From contig JAIEMR010000033.1 in assembly GCA_019751935.1 (NCBI GenBank), positions 1 through 24,037 on the forward strand: a stretch of 24,037 nt of DNA. The letters are read 5' to 3'. The notes beneath the pieces are model-generated. The model did not search any database. It was not told the DNA's origin and saw only the letters and a list, made by a program, of their open reading frames with translations. Every line of letters begins with the position of its first letter. The first letter of the stretch is position 1. The DNA is from Alphaproteobacteria bacterium. Lineage in GTDB: Bacteria > Pseudomonadota > Alphaproteobacteria > Paracaedibacterales > CAIULA01. The position numbers and the translations under genes are program-made. Positions 7,896 to 15,378 of this stretch are shown here, in pieces.

Positions 7896-9194
7896 ATGCC
7901 CAGATTAAATAAAGAACAAGGAGAAGCAGTAGCTTTACTGTCTATAGGTACTTTTTTAGAATATTTTGACCTGATGCTTTATATTCATATGGCAGTTCTG
8001 TTAAATGAGCTGTTTTTTCCAAAAACGGATGCCCATACTGCAGGATTACTTACCGCCTTTGCTTTTTGTTCAACCTACCTTCTAAGGCCAATAGGCGCAC
8101 TTGTGTTTGGTTATATTGGCGATAATTTGGGAAGGAAGGTAACAGTTGTTATCACGACGACCATGATGTCGTTTTCATGTCTGACTATGGCAAACTTACC
8201 AACATATGCTCAAATTGGTATTGCTGCTTCTTGGATTGTGACGATATGCCGTATTGTGCAGGGCATGTCTTCTATGGGGGAAATATCAGGAGCTCAAATT
8301 TATTTAAGTGAAACGATAAAGCCGCCTGCCAGATACGCAGCTGTTGCTCTACTTGCACTTGCAGTTTCTCTTGGAACATCGGCTGCTCTTGGTTTGGCTT
8401 CTTTTGTGACTTCCTTTGGCCTTGATTGGCGTCTTGCCTTTTGGGTAGGGGCAACAATTGCGGTTGTTGGGGCGGTTGCTAGAACAAAACTTCGGGAAAC
8501 CCCCGATTTTGCTGATGCCAAAAGGCGAAGAAAAGATTCGAGAAAGAGAAAGAATGCTGAGAGAGAAAACCTTGAGGCTGATTCTGTTCAACCAGAAAAG
8601 GTAAACCAAAAAACATCCTTGGCGCTATTTCTAATGGATTGTATGTGGCCCCTTTGTTTTTATTTTTCTTATGTTTATTGCGGAAATATACTCAAGCATA
8701 CTTTTGGACTGACACCGGAAGAGATTATTCATCAAAACTTTATTGTCTCACTGGTGCAGATAGCGAGCCTTTTGTTATTTGTGTTTTTGAGTTACAAAGT
8801 TTATCCATTGATAATTCTGAAAGTTAAACTCCTTATATCTTCTGTAATTATAATAACTTGCCCGTTCTGGCTTAATAACATAACGGATCCGTTTTATCTA
8901 CTTTTCCTGCAGTCAGCTATCATATTCTTTGCAGCTGATGCTGCGCCTGCCACATCAATTTTTTATAAGCATTTTCCTGTTTTTAAGCGTTTTACTTATA
9001 TTAGTTTCACTTACGCTTTGTCTCGTGCTTTGACGTATGTGGTCACTTCTTTTGGTCTTGTTTATTTGACAGAGAGCTTTGGTAACTGGGGAATTTTAAT
9101 CATTATGGTACCGGTCTGTGTTGGTTACACAATTGGGTTAAGACATTTTGAAAATCTAGATAGAATTGATAGCCATGAGAAAATTAGAATATAG
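7896..9194 (+). CDS. MFS transporter, proline/betaine-like (first of tandem pair)
   Basis: This is a major facilitator superfamily carrier of 432 residues with about twelve hydrophobic segments in the inner membrane. N-terminal landmarks are LLSIGTFLEYFDLMLYIHM and the loop 2-3 signature region RPIGALVFGYIGDNLGRK (about residues 68-85), followed by RIVQGMSSMGEISGAQIYLSE. This is the sugar-porter/ProP-like metabolite:H+ symporter branch, whose rickettsial members are usually called proline/betaine transporters. The central cytosolic loop (about 205-236) is strongly basic (DAKRRRKDSRKRKNAE). A ribosome binding site (ATAGGTAG) precedes the ATG. The gene is 57 bases from a close paralog. True substrate is unknown; osmolyte, amino acid or organic acid are all possible. 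Confidence 0.88.
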   Translation: MPRLNKEQGEAVALLSIGTFLEYFDLMLYIHMAVLLNELFFPKTDAHTAGLLTAFAFCSTYLLRPIGALVFGYIGDNLGRKVTVVITTTMMSFSCLTMANLPTYAQIGIAASWIVTICRIVQGMSSMGEISGAQIYLSETIKPPARYAAVALLALAVSLGTSAALGLASFVTSFGLDWRLAFWVGATIAVVGAVARTKLRETPDFADAKRRRKDSRKRKNAERENLEADSVQPEKVNQKTSLALFLMDCMWPLCFYFSYVYCGNILKHTFGLTPEEIIHQNFIVSLVQIASLLLFVFLSYKVYPLIILKVKLLISSVIIITCPFWLNNITDPFYLLFLQSAIIFFAADAAPATSIFYKHFPVFKRFTYISFTYALSRALTYVVTSFGLVYLTESFGNWGILIIMVPVCVGYTIGLRHFENLDRIDSHEKIRI

Positions 9195-9251
9195 AGTATT
9201 CATCATGCTTTTCTTTATTGATATTATGAGCCCAATGAGAGAGGCTATCAA

Positions 9252-10547
9252 ATGATGGGCATATTTACATCATTAGATAAAGAGCAAAAACAGGCAGTGG
9301 GGTTACTGTCAATTGGTACTTTTCTTGAGTACTTTGATTTAATGCTCTATGTCCATATGGCGGTTTTATTAAACGAGTTATTTTTTCCAAAAACTGATCC
9401 TCATACCGCCAGTCTGCTGGCGGCTTTTGCATTTTGTATAACGTATATATTTAGGCCTATTGGGGCGCTGATTTTTGGTTTCATCGGTGACTACGTTGGA
9501 CGCAAAGTCACGGTTATTTTAACGATTATGTTTATGTCTTTGTCTTGTGTTTTTATGGCCAATTTGCCAACGTATGCTCAAATTGGTATTACCGCTTCTT
9601 GGATCGTGACGATATGTCGTATTGTCCAAGGCATGTCTTCGATGGGAGAGCTTACCGGAGCTCAGCTTTATTTGAGTGAGCTTATAAAACCGCCTGCTAG
9701 GTATTCAGCTGTGGCTTTACTTGCATTTGCATCAGCCATAGGAGGAGCCGCGTCTTTAGCAGTAGCATCATTTGTAATTTATTTTGGATTTAACTGGCGC
9801 ATTATTTTTGGAGTAGGAGCAGTTATTGCTCTTGTAGGGGCAGCGGGGAGAATATTTTTAAGGGAAACGCCCGATTTTACGGATGCAAAACGGCAAGTAA
9901 CAGCGAGTGGGGATCCAGAAGAAGAAACTAACCCATTTATCCAAGAGAAAGTCGATTATAAAACCTCATTAGCTTTGTTTCTAATGGATTGTATGTGGCC
10001 CTTGTGTTTTTATTTTTCTTATATGCACTGTGGCATAATTCTGAAGGATTCTTTTAGCTATAGCCCTGAACAAATTATTCACCAAAATTTTATCGTTTCT
10101 ATGGTTCAAATCAGCACTTACTTATTGTTCGTGTTTCTAAGTTACAAAATATATCCATTGAAAATACTGAAAGTTAAGCTTCTTATCTCCTCAGTTATTA
10201 TTATGAGTTATCTCTATTGGTTAGATAATTTGCAAAATGAGCTTCAAGTCCTTCTTCTCCAATGCTGCATCATATTTTTTGCAGCGGATGCATCGCCGGC
10301 AACCTCGGTTTTTTATAAATATTTCCCGGTACTAAAACGTTTTACGTATATCAGTTTCACATATGCGTTATCTCGCGCAGTCGTGTATATTATTACGTCT
10401 TTTGGGCTTGTCTATTTAACAAAATATTTTGGCAGCTGGGGAACACTGATCATTACCATTCCTGTATTTACTGGTTACATATTAGGGCTTTGGCATTTTG
10501 AAAAATTAGAAGCAGAGCAGAAGGTTTTATTAAGCAGCTATAGTTAG
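9252..10547 (+). CDS. MFS transporter, proline/betaine-like (second of tandem pair)
   Basis: This close paralog of the preceding carrier has 431 residues and shares almost every motif: LLSIGTFLEYFDLMLYVHM, RPIGALIFGFIGDYVGRK, RIVQGMSSMGELTGAQLYLSE and FLMDCMWPLCFYFSYMHC. Membrane segments align one to one. The clearest divergence is the central loop, which here is shorter and acidic (QVTASGDPEEETNPFIQEK) rather than basic, and the extreme C-terminus. Two ATGs are adjacent; GAGAGG seven bases before 9252 favours the first. Same-strand spacing of 57 bases suggests co-transcription with its partner. The pair arose by tandem duplication; different substrate or regulation is plausible but not shown. 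Confidence 0.88.
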   Translation: MMGIFTSLDKEQKQAVGLLSIGTFLEYFDLMLYVHMAVLLNELFFPKTDPHTASLLAAFAFCITYIFRPIGALIFGFIGDYVGRKVTVILTIMFMSLSCVFMANLPTYAQIGITASWIVTICRIVQGMSSMGELTGAQLYLSELIKPPARYSAVALLAFASAIGGAASLAVASFVIYFGFNWRIIFGVGAVIALVGAAGRIFLRETPDFTDAKRQVTASGDPEEETNPFIQEKVDYKTSLALFLMDCMWPLCFYFSYMHCGIILKDSFSYSPEQIIHQNFIVSMVQISTYLLFVFLSYKIYPLKILKVKLLISSVIIMSYLYWLDNLQNELQVLLLQCCIIFFAADASPATSVFYKYFPVLKRFTYISFTYALSRAVVYIITSFGLVYLTKYFGSWGTLIITIPVFTGYILGLWHFEKLEAEQKVLLSSYS

Positions 10548-10574
10548 CGCCATATACTGTTACTACAGTATTAT

Positions 10575-10710
10575 CGTCATGGCGAGCCCGAAGGGCGTGG
10601 CCATCCAGAGAAAAGGTCTCTCTAACAACAGCCCCTGGATTACCACGTCGCTGCGCTCCTCGTAATGACGAGGAGAATTGCGTCGTCGCGACCGGAGCGG
10701 GGCGATCCAG
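10575..10710. repeat. REP-like palindromic repeat of the CGTCAT…GCGAGC…ATCCAG type
   Basis: The left arm (10575-10608) carries CGTCATGGCGAGC … GGCCATCCAG. The right arm (to 10670) carries CTGGATTACCACGTCGC … CTCCTCGTAATGACG, giving a long imperfect hairpin. A second, partial copy follows at once (about 10671-10710, TTGCGTCGTCGCGACC … GGCGATCCAG). The segment is far more GC-rich than its flanks. Such repeats occur in many host-associated and other proteobacteria as non-autonomous elements between convergent genes. Here it sits between the MFS pair and hldE, which converge, and could end both transcripts. Confidence 0.75.
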
Positions 10711-10764
10711 AAAATAGGCATTCATTTTCAATGAGTATAGTGAAAAGTAACTTTCTGAAACCCC

Positions 10765-12210
10765 TTAAGCAACCATCTTGCCTACCGTTTTGGTTGTGCT
10801 GTGTCCTTCTTTAAGATTTACTAAAAGAACTTCCCCGCCTTTGGCTTGTACAATGTCAGCACCTACAACCCGGTCAATTGTATAATCAGCGCCTTTTACC
10901 AAAACATCAGGTAATAGGTTGCTGATAAGGTTATAAGGCGTTTCTTCATCAAAAATGATAACGACATCAACCATACCTAAGGCCGCTAGAACTTGAGCCC
11001 GTGTTTCCTCATTTTGAATCGGCCTTGAATCCCCTTTGAGACGTTTTACAGAAGCGTCACTGTTAAGGCCTATGATGAGTTTATCGCAGGCTGCGGCTGA
11101 TTCTTGCAGGATATGAAGATGACCTAAATGTAATAGATCAAAGCATCCATTGGTGAAACCAACTTTTAGTCCCTGACGACGCCATTCTTTTAAACAGTCA
11201 ATAGCGCGAGGCAGAGTTAAGACCTTTTGTTCTGTGTGGACAGTTGTATGGTGATTAAACGAAGCTTCAAGTTCTTCTGCGCTCAAAGTTGCTGTTCCAA
11301 CCTTACCCACTACAATGCCAGCTGCTGTGTTCGCTAGTCTGCAGGCATCGCTTAGGGAAATGTCATTAGCCAAAGCAACGGCTAAGGTTGCAACAACCGT
11401 ATCGCCGGCGCCAGAGACATCATAAACCTCGCGGGCCACAGCCGGTATTTGTTTCGCCTCTTTGGTGCTTTCTAAAAGGGTCATTCCTTGAGAGCCTTGA
11501 GTAATCAAGAGAGAGTCAATCTCTAGTTCGCTTTTCAAAGCTTCGCCGGCCTTTATGATTTGATCTTGTGATTTCAGTACATGTCCCGTAACTTCGGTCA
11601 GCTCTTTAAGATTCGGTGTTAAGATAGTAGCGCCTTTATAGTGATGATAATGGCGCCCCTTTGGGTCCACCACAATAGGTACTTTACCTTTTGCAAGGTT
11701 GATAATTGATTGGCATAAGTTTTTTGAAAAAATACCCTTGTTATAATCAGACAGAATAATGACCTGGCATTCTGACAAGGCCTTTTTGCAATAATCTAGG
11801 ATTTGCTGTTCGGTTGAATCTAGGCAAGGATTAGGAGTTTCTTCGTCAACGCGTAGAAGTTGTTGACCTTGGGCAATAAAGCGCGTTTTTTGAATGGTTT
11901 GGCGATGTGCCTCTGAAAAAAGTGTTGATTTGGTATTGGGCAATTCATCAAGATGTTTTTTTAAAATTTCACCAGCTGGGTCTTTGCCAGTAACGCCTAC
12001 GAAAATGACCTTGCCGCCTAAAGAGGAAATGTTTCTAGCAACGTTACCTGCGCCGCCAATCACGGTAAAATCCCGATTCATTTTTAAAATGGGTATCGGG
12101 GATTCAGGGGAAATTCTTTCAACCTGGCCGTAAACAAAGCGATCGAGCATCACATCGCCAATACACAAAACGGTGGTATTCGAAAAGTTAAAAGAATGTA
12201 TTCCTGTCAT
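10765..12210 (-). CDS. hldE: Bifunctional heptose-7-phosphate kinase / heptose-1-phosphate adenylyltransferase
   Basis: HldE makes ADP-heptose for the LPS inner core: the N-terminal PfkB-type kinase phosphorylates D-glycero-beta-D-manno-heptose 7-phosphate at C1 and, after GmhB, the C-terminal domain adenylylates it. The 481 residues contain both domains. The kinase spans about 1-315 with GGAGNVARN at 52-60 and the anion-hole motif GAGDT at 267-271. The nucleotidyltransferase starts near 350 with FTNGCFDLLHLGH at 352-364. Length is normal for the fused enzyme. The upstream AlbA_2 gene ends 38 bases before this start on the same strand, so read-through is possible. Presence of hldE means the bacterium probably makes a heptose-containing LPS core. 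Confidence 0.95.
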   Translation of the reverse strand: MTGIHSFNFSNTTVLCIGDVMLDRFVYGQVERISPESPIPILKMNRDFTVIGGAGNVARNISSLGGKVIFVGVTGKDPAGEILKKHLDELPNTKSTLFSEAHRQTIQKTRFIAQGQQLLRVDEETPNPCLDSTEQQILDYCKKALSECQVIILSDYNKGIFSKNLCQSIINLAKGKVPIVVDPKGRHYHHYKGATILTPNLKELTEVTGHVLKSQDQIIKAGEALKSELEIDSLLITQGSQGMTLLESTKEAKQIPAVAREVYDVSGAGDTVVATLAVALANDISLSDACRLANTAAGIVVGKVGTATLSAEELEASFNHHTTVHTEQKVLTLPRAIDCLKEWRRQGLKVGFTNGCFDLLHLGHLHILQESAAACDKLIIGLNSDASVKRLKGDSRPIQNEETRAQVLAALGMVDVVIIFDEETPYNLISNLLPDVLVKGADYTIDRVVGADIVQAKGGEVLLVNLKEGHSTTKTVGKMVA

Positions 12211-12248
12211 AACAACTCAGATCAAAACTCAAAAAGTGACTCATCCTA

Positions 12249-13940
12249 TCATGGCTTTGGCTGAATTTGAATAAGTTTGAGAGCTTTTCGGGTTGCTTTT
12301 TCTAAATAATCCTTAATATTCCATGCTTCTTTAGTTTCTTTTACTTTTCTATCCATGTACTCATCAGCATGTCTATGATCATATGCTGATTTAAGAACCT
12401 CATATGAAGAGTATAAATCAGCTCCTTCTAAATGTGAGATTGCTTTTGTTAGCTGGAAATAACGCCAGTTTTGTAGACTTTCAGGAGTTTTTTTATCTTC
12501 TTCAAAAATAGAGATAGCTTTTGATATTGATATATTTAAAGAGTCAATTTTTTGCTGAGAGGATAATAGATCCCACTCAGTTTCGTTTTTGTCAGTCATA
12601 ATGGAGTACCTTTTTTGTGGGTCTTTATTGCTTTGAGATAATGCAAAAATCATGGCTTTATTAATGAGTTGCATAAGTCTTATCCTTGCAGTTTTTGGTG
12701 TTAATCCAAGATATTTGGCTATTTCATGAGTTTTTAAAGGGCCATAGAATTTTAAAATTTCCAAAATATGCTCTTCCTGAACATCCAGGGGCGCAGTTTT
12801 GATTTTTTCAAAATAAAAAGTCACACGAAAGCGATGACCGATTACTTCTTCGAAATAAGGTGATTTTAATCCTATTTCCTCACAAGCGCCGATCATTCTT
12901 TGAATGCCGCTTCCCCATTGTTCAATTAATTTAAGCTCTTTAAATATTCTAGCAAGCACACGGTTTCTAATCTTTGATAATCCAGTTTTTATGTCTTCAA
13001 TTGTTAGTCCCGTCGCTAATAAACCTGAATTCTCAATTTCTATCCTATCGTCAAAAATAGAGATCCAAATCGGCGTGCCTTTCAGTTCGTAATCATTATG
13101 GACGATAGCATTTATAAGAGCTTCTCTAAGGGCTACTTGTGGTACAGACCAAGATTCTTGATGATGAAAGTTACTAATATTAATGCCAATCGATAAGTGT
13201 TTGCGAAAAAAGAGAATAGCATCCTCAATCCCTAAACATCCTTTTATTTCTTGAGAATCTAGAATTTCTCTTTTGTCTTTTCCTTTAAATCGTCCTGCTT
13301 TTATATAAGCATCTGGAAAAAACTTTTCTCGCTCTTTGCTAAAGAGGAGGACTCCTCCTACTGTTGGGATGTCTCTTGCACCTTCTTTAATCATCAACCC
13401 CAGCGTATAAAAATCATTTTTATTAATAGAACGAAAGGGGGAGAATAAATGTTGAGCTGACTTGAAATCGAAATGTTCAATATTCGTTTCATAAAGAGGT
13501 TCTTCGTCGAAAGTTTTAAGTTGAATGGATCTTTTTAAACTTTTAATCAAATCATTATCAGCAGGGCGATTGGTGGATCCTATTCGAACATATGTGGAGT
13601 CATCCGGTGTTTTCTTTGAGAGATAATGAGGGCGTGTATGGCTTAAAGGAACATCAATTAAAATCAAGTGAGTTTTCTTCCAGGAAAGTATTTCAATGGT
13701 AGGAACTAACCGAGGACTAATGTGTTCTGATATTAAATTAGCTAATCTTTCTTCTTCAAGATGAGGATCCTTAATACCAATCACATGTTTGGTTTTATCT
13801 GCAATTCCGATGATAATTTTCCCGCCTGCAGTATTTGAAAATGCAACAATTGTTCTTAATATTTTATCTGTTGAATTCACATTTTCTTTGAATTCAAGGG
13901 TTTTTCCTTCAGGCTGTTTTATGATGTTCTCAATATGCAT
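12249..13940 (-). CDS. AlbA_2 (Schlafen-type) domain / RecG C-terminal-type ATP-binding regulator
   Basis: This 563-residue protein of the COG2865 type is usually annotated as a predicted transcriptional regulator or ATP-dependent helicase-related protein. Domains are an AlbA_2 nucleic-acid-binding fold at about 8-130 (EGKTLEFKENV, FSNTAGGKIIIGI), then a GHKL-like ATP-binding domain at about 265-370 (REALINAIVHNDY at 272-284, IEIENSG near 301, EQWGSGIQRM at 341-350), then a winged helix at about 388-435 (HEIAKYLGLTPKTARIRLM). A last ~115 residues, helical and rich in charge, match nothing I know. The start ATG has no ribosome binding site, and a good promoter ends seven bases before it, so the mRNA is probably leaderless. 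Its role is unknown; autoregulation at the repeats upstream is an inference. Confidence 0.82.
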   Translation of the reverse strand: MHIENIIKQPEGKTLEFKENVNSTDKILRTIVAFSNTAGGKIIIGIADKTKHVIGIKDPHLEEERLANLISEHISPRLVPTIEILSWKKTHLILIDVPLSHTRPHYLSKKTPDDSTYVRIGSTNRPADNDLIKSLKRSIQLKTFDEEPLYETNIEHFDFKSAQHLFSPFRSINKNDFYTLGLMIKEGARDIPTVGGVLLFSKEREKFFPDAYIKAGRFKGKDKREILDSQEIKGCLGIEDAILFFRKHLSIGINISNFHHQESWSVPQVALREALINAIVHNDYELKGTPIWISIFDDRIEIENSGLLATGLTIEDIKTGLSKIRNRVLARIFKELKLIEQWGSGIQRMIGACEEIGLKSPYFEEVIGHRFRVTFYFEKIKTAPLDVQEEHILEILKFYGPLKTHEIAKYLGLTPKTARIRLMQLINKAMIFALSQSNKDPQKRYSIMTDKNETEWDLLSSQQKIDSLNISISKAISIFEEDKKTPESLQNWRYFQLTKAISHLEGADLYSSYEVLKSAYDHRHADEYMDRKVKETKEAWNIKDYLEKATRKALKLIQIQPKP

Positions 13941-13974
13941 ACTAGGAAAAATACTAGAACCTTATTAGAAAGTC
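13941..13974. repeat. 34-bp direct repeat, copy 1 (operator candidate)
   Basis: The plus strand reads ACTAGGAAAAATACTAGAAC, then CTTATTAGAAAGTC. It matches 14059-14092 at 31 of 34 positions. Within it, CTAG or CTAG-like words recur (ACTAGG, ACTAGAA, ATTAGAA) about every ten to twelve bases, suggesting binding on one face of the helix. It covers the spacer, -10 and start site of the AlbA_2 promoter. Confidence 0.7.
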
Positions 13975-13976
13975 AA
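13941..13976 (-). promoter_or_regulatory. Promoter for a leaderless AlbA_2 mRNA, overlapping repeat copy 1
   Basis: On the minus strand TTGACT (13976-13971) is followed after exactly 17 bases by TATTTT (13953-13948), and only seven bases later by the ATG at 13940. Transcription would begin at or one base before the start codon. No Shine-Dalgarno sequence is present, which agrees with a leaderless transcript. The whole core promoter lies inside a 34-bp sequence that recurs at 14059-14092. Confidence 0.6.
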
Positions 13977-14058
13977 GAGGGTTCTAGTGCAAGAGTTTCT
14001 AAAAAGTTAGTAGTTACTTTTTTAGACTTTACAAGAAAACCGTTAAATTATCGTCTTT

Positions 14059-14092
14059 ACTAAGAAAAATACTAGAACCTTACTAGGAAGTC
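14059..14092. repeat. 34-bp direct repeat, copy 2 (operator candidate)
   Basis: This second copy begins 118 bases from the first and differs at three positions (ACTAAG, TTACTAGG instead of ACTAGG, TTATTAGA). It keeps the TATTTT of the minus-strand -10, but the upstream hexamer is CAGACT rather than TTGACT, so it is a poorer promoter and may serve only as an auxiliary binding site. It sits 17 bases from the rpsI terminator. Confidence 0.7.
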
Positions 14093-14109
14093 TGTGTTCT
14101 CCACATAAT

Positions 14110-14137
14110 AAAAAAGCCCGCCGAAGCGAGCTTTTTT
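14110..14137 (-). terminator. Bidirectional intrinsic terminator after rpsI
   Basis: AAAAAAGC-C-CGC, loop CGAA, GCG-A-GCTTTTTT forms a stem with one mismatch and T-runs on both strands. It lies 22 bases beyond the rpsI stop and ends the rplM-rpsI transcript. The other strand of the hairpin has little upstream plus-strand coding to end. Confidence 0.85.
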
Positions 14138-14159
14138 ACCGAGGAAAACGATAAAATTA

Positions 14160-14678
14160 TTAACGTTTTGAGAATTGGAAACGACGACGAGCTTTCGCTT
14201 GACCGTATTTCTTACGTTCAACAATACGGCTGTCACGTGTTAAGAATCCACCTTGCTTTAGAACTCCTCTAAGATCTGGCTCAAAGAAAGTTAAAGCTTG
14301 GCTGATACCATGGCGAACAGCTCCAGCTTGGCCGGATAAACCACCACCAGCAACTGTACACCATACATCATATTGACTAATGCGATTGGCAGCTTTAAAT
14401 GGCTGACCAACGATCATCTGTAAAACAGGACGAGCAAAGTATTCTGGACCTGTTCTTCCATTGACCAAAATTTTTCCCGAACCTGGTTTAATCCAAACAC
14501 GGGCGATTGCATTTTTACGCTTACCTGTTGCATAGGAGCGTCCTTGTGCATCAATTTTAGCTACACGAGGTGCTGCTGCTGTTGCAGAAGCATCTGCGGA
14601 AGTTTCAGCTTCTTTAGGAGCTGCTTTTGCTGATTTTACAGCGCTTTTTAAATCTTCAAGACCCATTTTTTCAGTCAC
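14160..14678 (-). CDS. rpsI: 30S ribosomal protein S9
   Basis: S9 contacts the P-site tRNA through its C-terminal tail in the 30S head. The conserved body starts at SYATGKRKNAIARVWIKPG and ends in the expected basic tail KKYGQAKARRRFQFSKR, whose last arginine reaches the anticodon. A 45-residue Ala/Lys/Glu-rich N-terminal extension precedes it, as is common in alphaproteobacteria. The start is GTG at 14678, overlapping the rplM stop by four bases (GTGA), with GGAG nine bases upstream. An in-frame ATG at 14666 is an alternative that would lose four residues. Co-transcribed and translationally coupled with rplM. Confidence 0.95.
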   Translation of the reverse strand: MTEKMGLEDLKSAVKSAKAAPKEAETSADASATAAAPRVAKIDAQGRSYATGKRKNAIARVWIKPGSGKILVNGRTGPEYFARPVLQMIVGQPFKAANRISQYDVWCTVAGGGLSGQAGAVRHGISQALTFFEPDLRGVLKQGGFLTRDSRIVERKKYGQAKARRRFQFSKR

Positions 14679-15148
14679 CCTTCGATACTCCGCTTATTCT
14701 TTGAATTAAGACTAGCAACGTCTAAAACAGTTAATTGTTGAGCAGCATGTGGATGTTCGGATCCTGCGTACACTCTTAGGTTGCTCATAATACGGCGACC
14801 TAATGGACCACGAGGAACCATTCTTTCAACAGCTTTCATAACAACGCGCTCAGGATGTTTGCCAGTTAAAATTTGCCCTATTGTGCGTTCTTTAATTCCA
14901 CCAGCATATCCTGTATGCCAATAAAACTTTTTATCCGCTAATTTGTTACCGGTAAGATGAACTTTCTCGGCGTTAATAATAACAACATTGTCGCCACAAT
15001 CAACGTGTGGGGTATAGCTAGGCAAATGCTTACCGCGCAGGCGATTTGCCACAACGACAGCTAAACGGCCTAAAACCAAATTTTCGGCATCAATAAGAAT
15101 CCATTTCTTTTTGACGTCTTCTTGGCGAACTGAAAGTGTAGTGCGCAT
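14675..15148 (-). CDS. rplM: 50S ribosomal protein L13
   Basis: L13 is an early assembly protein of the 50S subunit, binding 23S rRNA. The 157 residues have family landmarks KKWILIDAENLVLGRLA, YTPHVDCGDNVVIINA, KKFYWHTGYAGGIKERT and the signature AVERMVPRGPLGRRIM. The C-terminus is VYAGSEHPHAAQQLTVLDVA. It is first in the rplM-rpsI pair found in nearly all bacteria. AAAGG directly abuts the ATG, so ribosome binding is not typical. The promoter probably lies in the 230-base region shared with xerC, but no minus-strand -35 stands out. Confidence 0.95.
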   Translation of the reverse strand: MRTTLSVRQEDVKKKWILIDAENLVLGRLAVVVANRLRGKHLPSYTPHVDCGDNVVIINAEKVHLTGNKLADKKFYWHTGYAGGIKERTIGQILTGKHPERVVMKAVERMVPRGPLGRRIMSNLRVYAGSEHPHAAQQLTVLDVASLNSKNKRSIEG

Positions 15149-15256
15149 CCTTTAAACTCATTAAAAAATAACCTGTTTCTCTTTGTAATTGAAAAAACAA
15201 AAACATGCAACAAAAAACACTAGGTTTTTAGCTGATTTCAGAGGATTTTTTATTAC

Positions 15257-15270
15257 GGTATTATAATACC
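15257..15270. promoter_or_regulatory. Perfect palindrome containing TATAAT on both strands
   Basis: GGTATTATAATACC is its own reverse complement and so carries a consensus -10 hexamer in both directions (15262-15267 on plus, 15260-15265 on minus). It lies in the divergent rplM/xerC region, about 110 bases from each start. -35 matches are poor on both sides, so it is either an operator-like dyad or a pair of face-to-face promoters. A second TATAAT at about 15344-15349 is nearer to xerC. Confidence 0.4.
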
Positions 15271-15378
15271 TTATTACGATGTCCAGGTATTGTGCTTATC
15301 ATAAAGCATTTAGAGACTAACAGGATTTTACTTAAATAGGTTATAATGACGCATATTTAAGAGAGACGGTTTTTAAAC

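Noticed and set aside
8272..8609. Minus-strand frames inside the first MFS gene
   Set aside because: They are antisense shadows in several phases without ribosome binding sites; the plus frame carries clear MFS motifs.
10468..10731. 87-codon minus-strand frame over the REP-like repeat
   Set aside because: Most of it is translated repeat sequence and the rest is antisense to the end of the second MFS gene.
13941..14092. The two 34-bp repeats as a CRISPR array or as insertion-sequence target duplications
   Set aside because: Only two copies with an 84-base gap that has no element-like structure, no cas gene, and the repeat coincides with a promoter.
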